A stretch of DNA of 64,000 nucleotides from Paracoccus ravus. GTDB lineage: Bacteria > Pseudomonadota > Alphaproteobacteria > Rhodobacterales > Rhodobacteraceae. A program made the position numbers and the translations under genes. The stretch lies in the NCBI RefSeq assembly GCF_004522175.1, contig NZ_SDEB01000005.1:124001-188000 (forward strand). The letters run 5' to 3'. Of this stretch, positions 62,360 to 64,000 are shown one piece after another. Below the pieces are notes generated by a model. It saw nothing but the letters and a program-made list of their open reading frames with translations. It did not search any database and was not told the origin of the DNA. Every line of letters starts with the position of its first letter. Positions within the stretch are counted from its first letter, which is position 1.

Positions 62360-63685
62360 ATGGACTGGCTCAAGGCATCGGCAGCGGAACAGGGCCGGGC
62401 GATTCTGGCCGGGCTGGTCAGCCCCGTCGAACAGACCGAGGCCTATCTGGATGCCGCGGCGCGCCATCCCTATGGCGGCAGCATCTATGCCCGCCTGACC
62501 CCCGACCGCGCCCGCGCCGAGGCGATCGCGGCCCATGACCGCGCCAAGGCGGGGCTGCGCCGCAGCCTTCTGGACGGTGTGGCCCTGAGTTGGAAAGACA
62601 ATATCGACAGCGCCGGCATTCCGACCGAGGCGGGATCGCGGCTGCTGGCCGGCCGCACCCCCGCCCAGGATTCGGCGATCCTTGCCGCCGCCACGTTGCA
62701 GGGCATGGTCTGCCTGGGCAAGACCCATATGACCGAACTGGCCTTTTCCGGGCTGGGCCTGAACCCGATGACCCGGACGCCGCCAAACGCCTTTGACCCG
62801 GCGCTTGCGCCCGGCGGTTCTAGTTCGGGCGCGGCGGTCTCGGTCGCGCTGGGGCTGGCCGCTGCGGCCATCGGCTCGGATACCGGCGGCTCGATCCGCG
62901 TGCCGGCGGCCTGGAACGGGCTGACCGGCTTCAAGCCGACCCATGGCGCGGTGGATGGGCGCGGTGTCGTGCCCTTGTGCAACCGGTTCGACGTGGCGGG
63001 CCCCATCGCCCGCACGGTCGAGGATTGCGCCGAGATCTTCAGCGTCCTGTCGGGTCAGCCCGCCGCGGATCTGACCGATGCCGAGAATCGTCCACTGCGG
63101 CTGATGGTGCTGGATGGCGTGCCCTTTGACGCGGCCCGCGAAGGCCCGGTCGCGGCGTTCGAGGATGCCGTCAGCCGCCTTGCGAAAGCTGGCGCGCGGA
63201 TCAGCCACGCGGCACCACCTTGCGTCGCCGAGGCCATGGCGCTGTCACCTTTGCTTTTCGCCCCCGAAGCCTATGGCATCTGGCGCGACCAGATCGAGGA
63301 CGCGCCGGAACTGATGTATCCGCCGATCCTCGAGCGCTTCCGGGGCGGGCGCGACGCCAGCGCCGCCGATTACGTCGCTGGCTGGGAAAAGCTTGCCCGG
63401 CTGCGCGCGGATTGGGCGCGGCTGGTCGCGGGCTATGATGCGGTGATCCTGCCGACCGCGCCGATCTTGCCGCCGGATACGCAGCGGCTGCTCGACGAGG
63501 CAGATTATTTCGCGACCGAGAACCTGCTCACCCTGCGCAATACCCGCATCGGCAATCTCTTTGGCCTACCCGCGATCAGCCTGCCCACCGGCCACCCGGC
63601 CTGCGGCCTGATGATGCTGGGCCATGCGGGCAAGGATCTGGCGCTGCTGGTCGCTGCGGCGGCCGCCGAGGCCGCTCTGAACTAA
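62360..63685 (+). CDS. Amidase (amidase-signature family)
   Basis: 441 residues. Catalytic Lys in ALSWKDNIDSAG, the cis-Ser in APGGSSSGAAV and nucleophile Ser in GSDTGGSIRVPAA. Related to GatA and aryl-amidases but without GatB/C partners, so a metabolic amidase. Substrate unknown. Confidence 0.91.
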   Translation: MDWLKASAAEQGRAILAGLVSPVEQTEAYLDAAARHPYGGSIYARLTPDRARAEAIAAHDRAKAGLRRSLLDGVALSWKDNIDSAGIPTEAGSRLLAGRTPAQDSAILAAATLQGMVCLGKTHMTELAFSGLGLNPMTRTPPNAFDPALAPGGSSSGAAVSVALGLAAAAIGSDTGGSIRVPAAWNGLTGFKPTHGAVDGRGVVPLCNRFDVAGPIARTVEDCAEIFSVLSGQPAADLTDAENRPLRLMVLDGVPFDAAREGPVAAFEDAVSRLAKAGARISHAAPPCVAEAMALSPLLFAPEAYGIWRDQIEDAPELMYPPILERFRGGRDASAADYVAGWEKLARLRADWARLVAGYDAVILPTAPILPPDTQRLLDEADYFATENLLTLRNTRIGNLFGLPAISLPTGHPACGLMMLGHAGKDLALLVAAAAAEAALN

Positions 63686-63811
63686 TCGTTGCAAGCTGCG
63701 GGAATGCCCCGCGAAACCCTGGGCGCTTGGCCCGAAACTCTGGACGCATGGGGGCTTTGCCGGTATCCTTTCACGGAAACGGGGCGGCACGACCCCGAAT
63801 GAGAGGCAGTC

Positions 63812-64000
63812 ATGGCACTACCCGAGCGGTTTTCGAACCTGCCGGAATACGCGTTCCCGCGCCTGCGGACGCTGCTCGCGGGCATTTCGCCCGCGGCCGA
63901 TCCCGTCGTTATGACCATTGGTGAACCACGTCACGCCGTGCCCGAATTCACCGGCCGCATCATGGCGGAACATATCAATGAATTCGGCAAATACCCCTCG
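63812..64000 (+). CDS. dapC: Aminotransferase (DapC-like), cut by window end
   Basis: Only the first 63 residues are in the window: MALPERFSNLPEYAFPRLRT, then LLAGISPAADPVVMTIGEP and EFGKYPS. This N terminus matches succinyldiaminopimelate transaminases (DapC) of the lysine/peptidoglycan pathway. AGAGGCAG precedes the ATG. Confidence 0.75.
   Translation, partial: MALPERFSNLPEYAFPRLRTLLAGISPAADPVVMTIGEPRHAVPEFTGRIMAEHINEFGKYPS

Overview
The window is GC-rich, tightly packed DNA from an alphaproteobacterium of the Rhodobacteraceae. Paracoccus or a close relative is the best fit: it has a methylotroph-style PQQ cluster, TRAP transporters, a RibA, LolA, UbiH and ModABC gene set in the style of that family, and frequent 4-bp ATGA/GTGA gene overlaps. 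Assignment to a genus is inference from gene content, not from a marker gene.

Layout. 1-11.9 kb: a PQQ/alcohol-oxidation region. A NrtA/TauA-like ABC transporter faces a convergent operon pqqA-pqqB-pqqC-pqqD-pqqE plus a SoxY-SoxZ fusion carrier. Next come a periplasmic 'relay' metallohydrolase, a GAF/Fis-HTH regulator, an NAD aldehyde dehydrogenase, a zinc alcohol dehydrogenase and a DUF779 protein. 12-22.1 kb: housekeeping genes (argC, Trm112-like, Lon-N domain protein, CnoX-like thioredoxin, xthA, a PhoB-type regulator, ribA, L,D-transpeptidase, THUMP methyltransferase, VOC protein, phosphoesterase, lipid kinase). 22.3-22.7 kb: tRNA-Gly(GCC), a strong terminator and tRNA-Cys(GCA).

22.66-32.80 kb: a 10.1-kb integrated element in the 3' end of tRNA-Cys, bounded by a perfect 17-bp direct repeat. 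It has a P4-type integrase, AlpA, a zinc-ribbon/toprim primase, a DUF3987 ATPase, iteron-like repeats and one HK97-type major capsid protein, with no portal, protease, terminase or tail gene that I can recognise. It also carries a Panacea-domain protein followed by a small membrane protein (probable toxin-antitoxin pair) and a ribbon-helix-helix regulator with a large palindromic operator. It looks like a phage satellite that supplies its own capsid subunit. A broken second integrase lies just outside the right end.

33.6-36.6 kb: an extracytoplasmic-stress module: a Met-rich MxKDx-repeat protein, an ECF sigma factor, an NrsF-type anti-sigma and exported MsrB and MsrA. Three copies of a GTAAC(C/A)-N16-CGAA promoter precede the three transcription units. 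36.8-43.7 kb: a LacI-regulated TRAP transporter with a VOC protein, a RuBisCO-like protein and a DUF1537 kinase (OiaX/OiaK-like acid-sugar catabolism). 44.1-48.1 kb: a second TRAP system with a type II dehydroquinase-like enzyme and a GntR/FCD regulator. 48.2-64 kb: recQ, YggT, thioesterase, MFS, mepA, phytase-like esterase, a VUT/YhhQ transporter, a structured RNA with a short peptide, a thiolase, modE-modABC, a lysozyme-like lipoprotein, lolA, ubiH, an amidase and the start of a dapC-like aminotransferase cut by the window edge.
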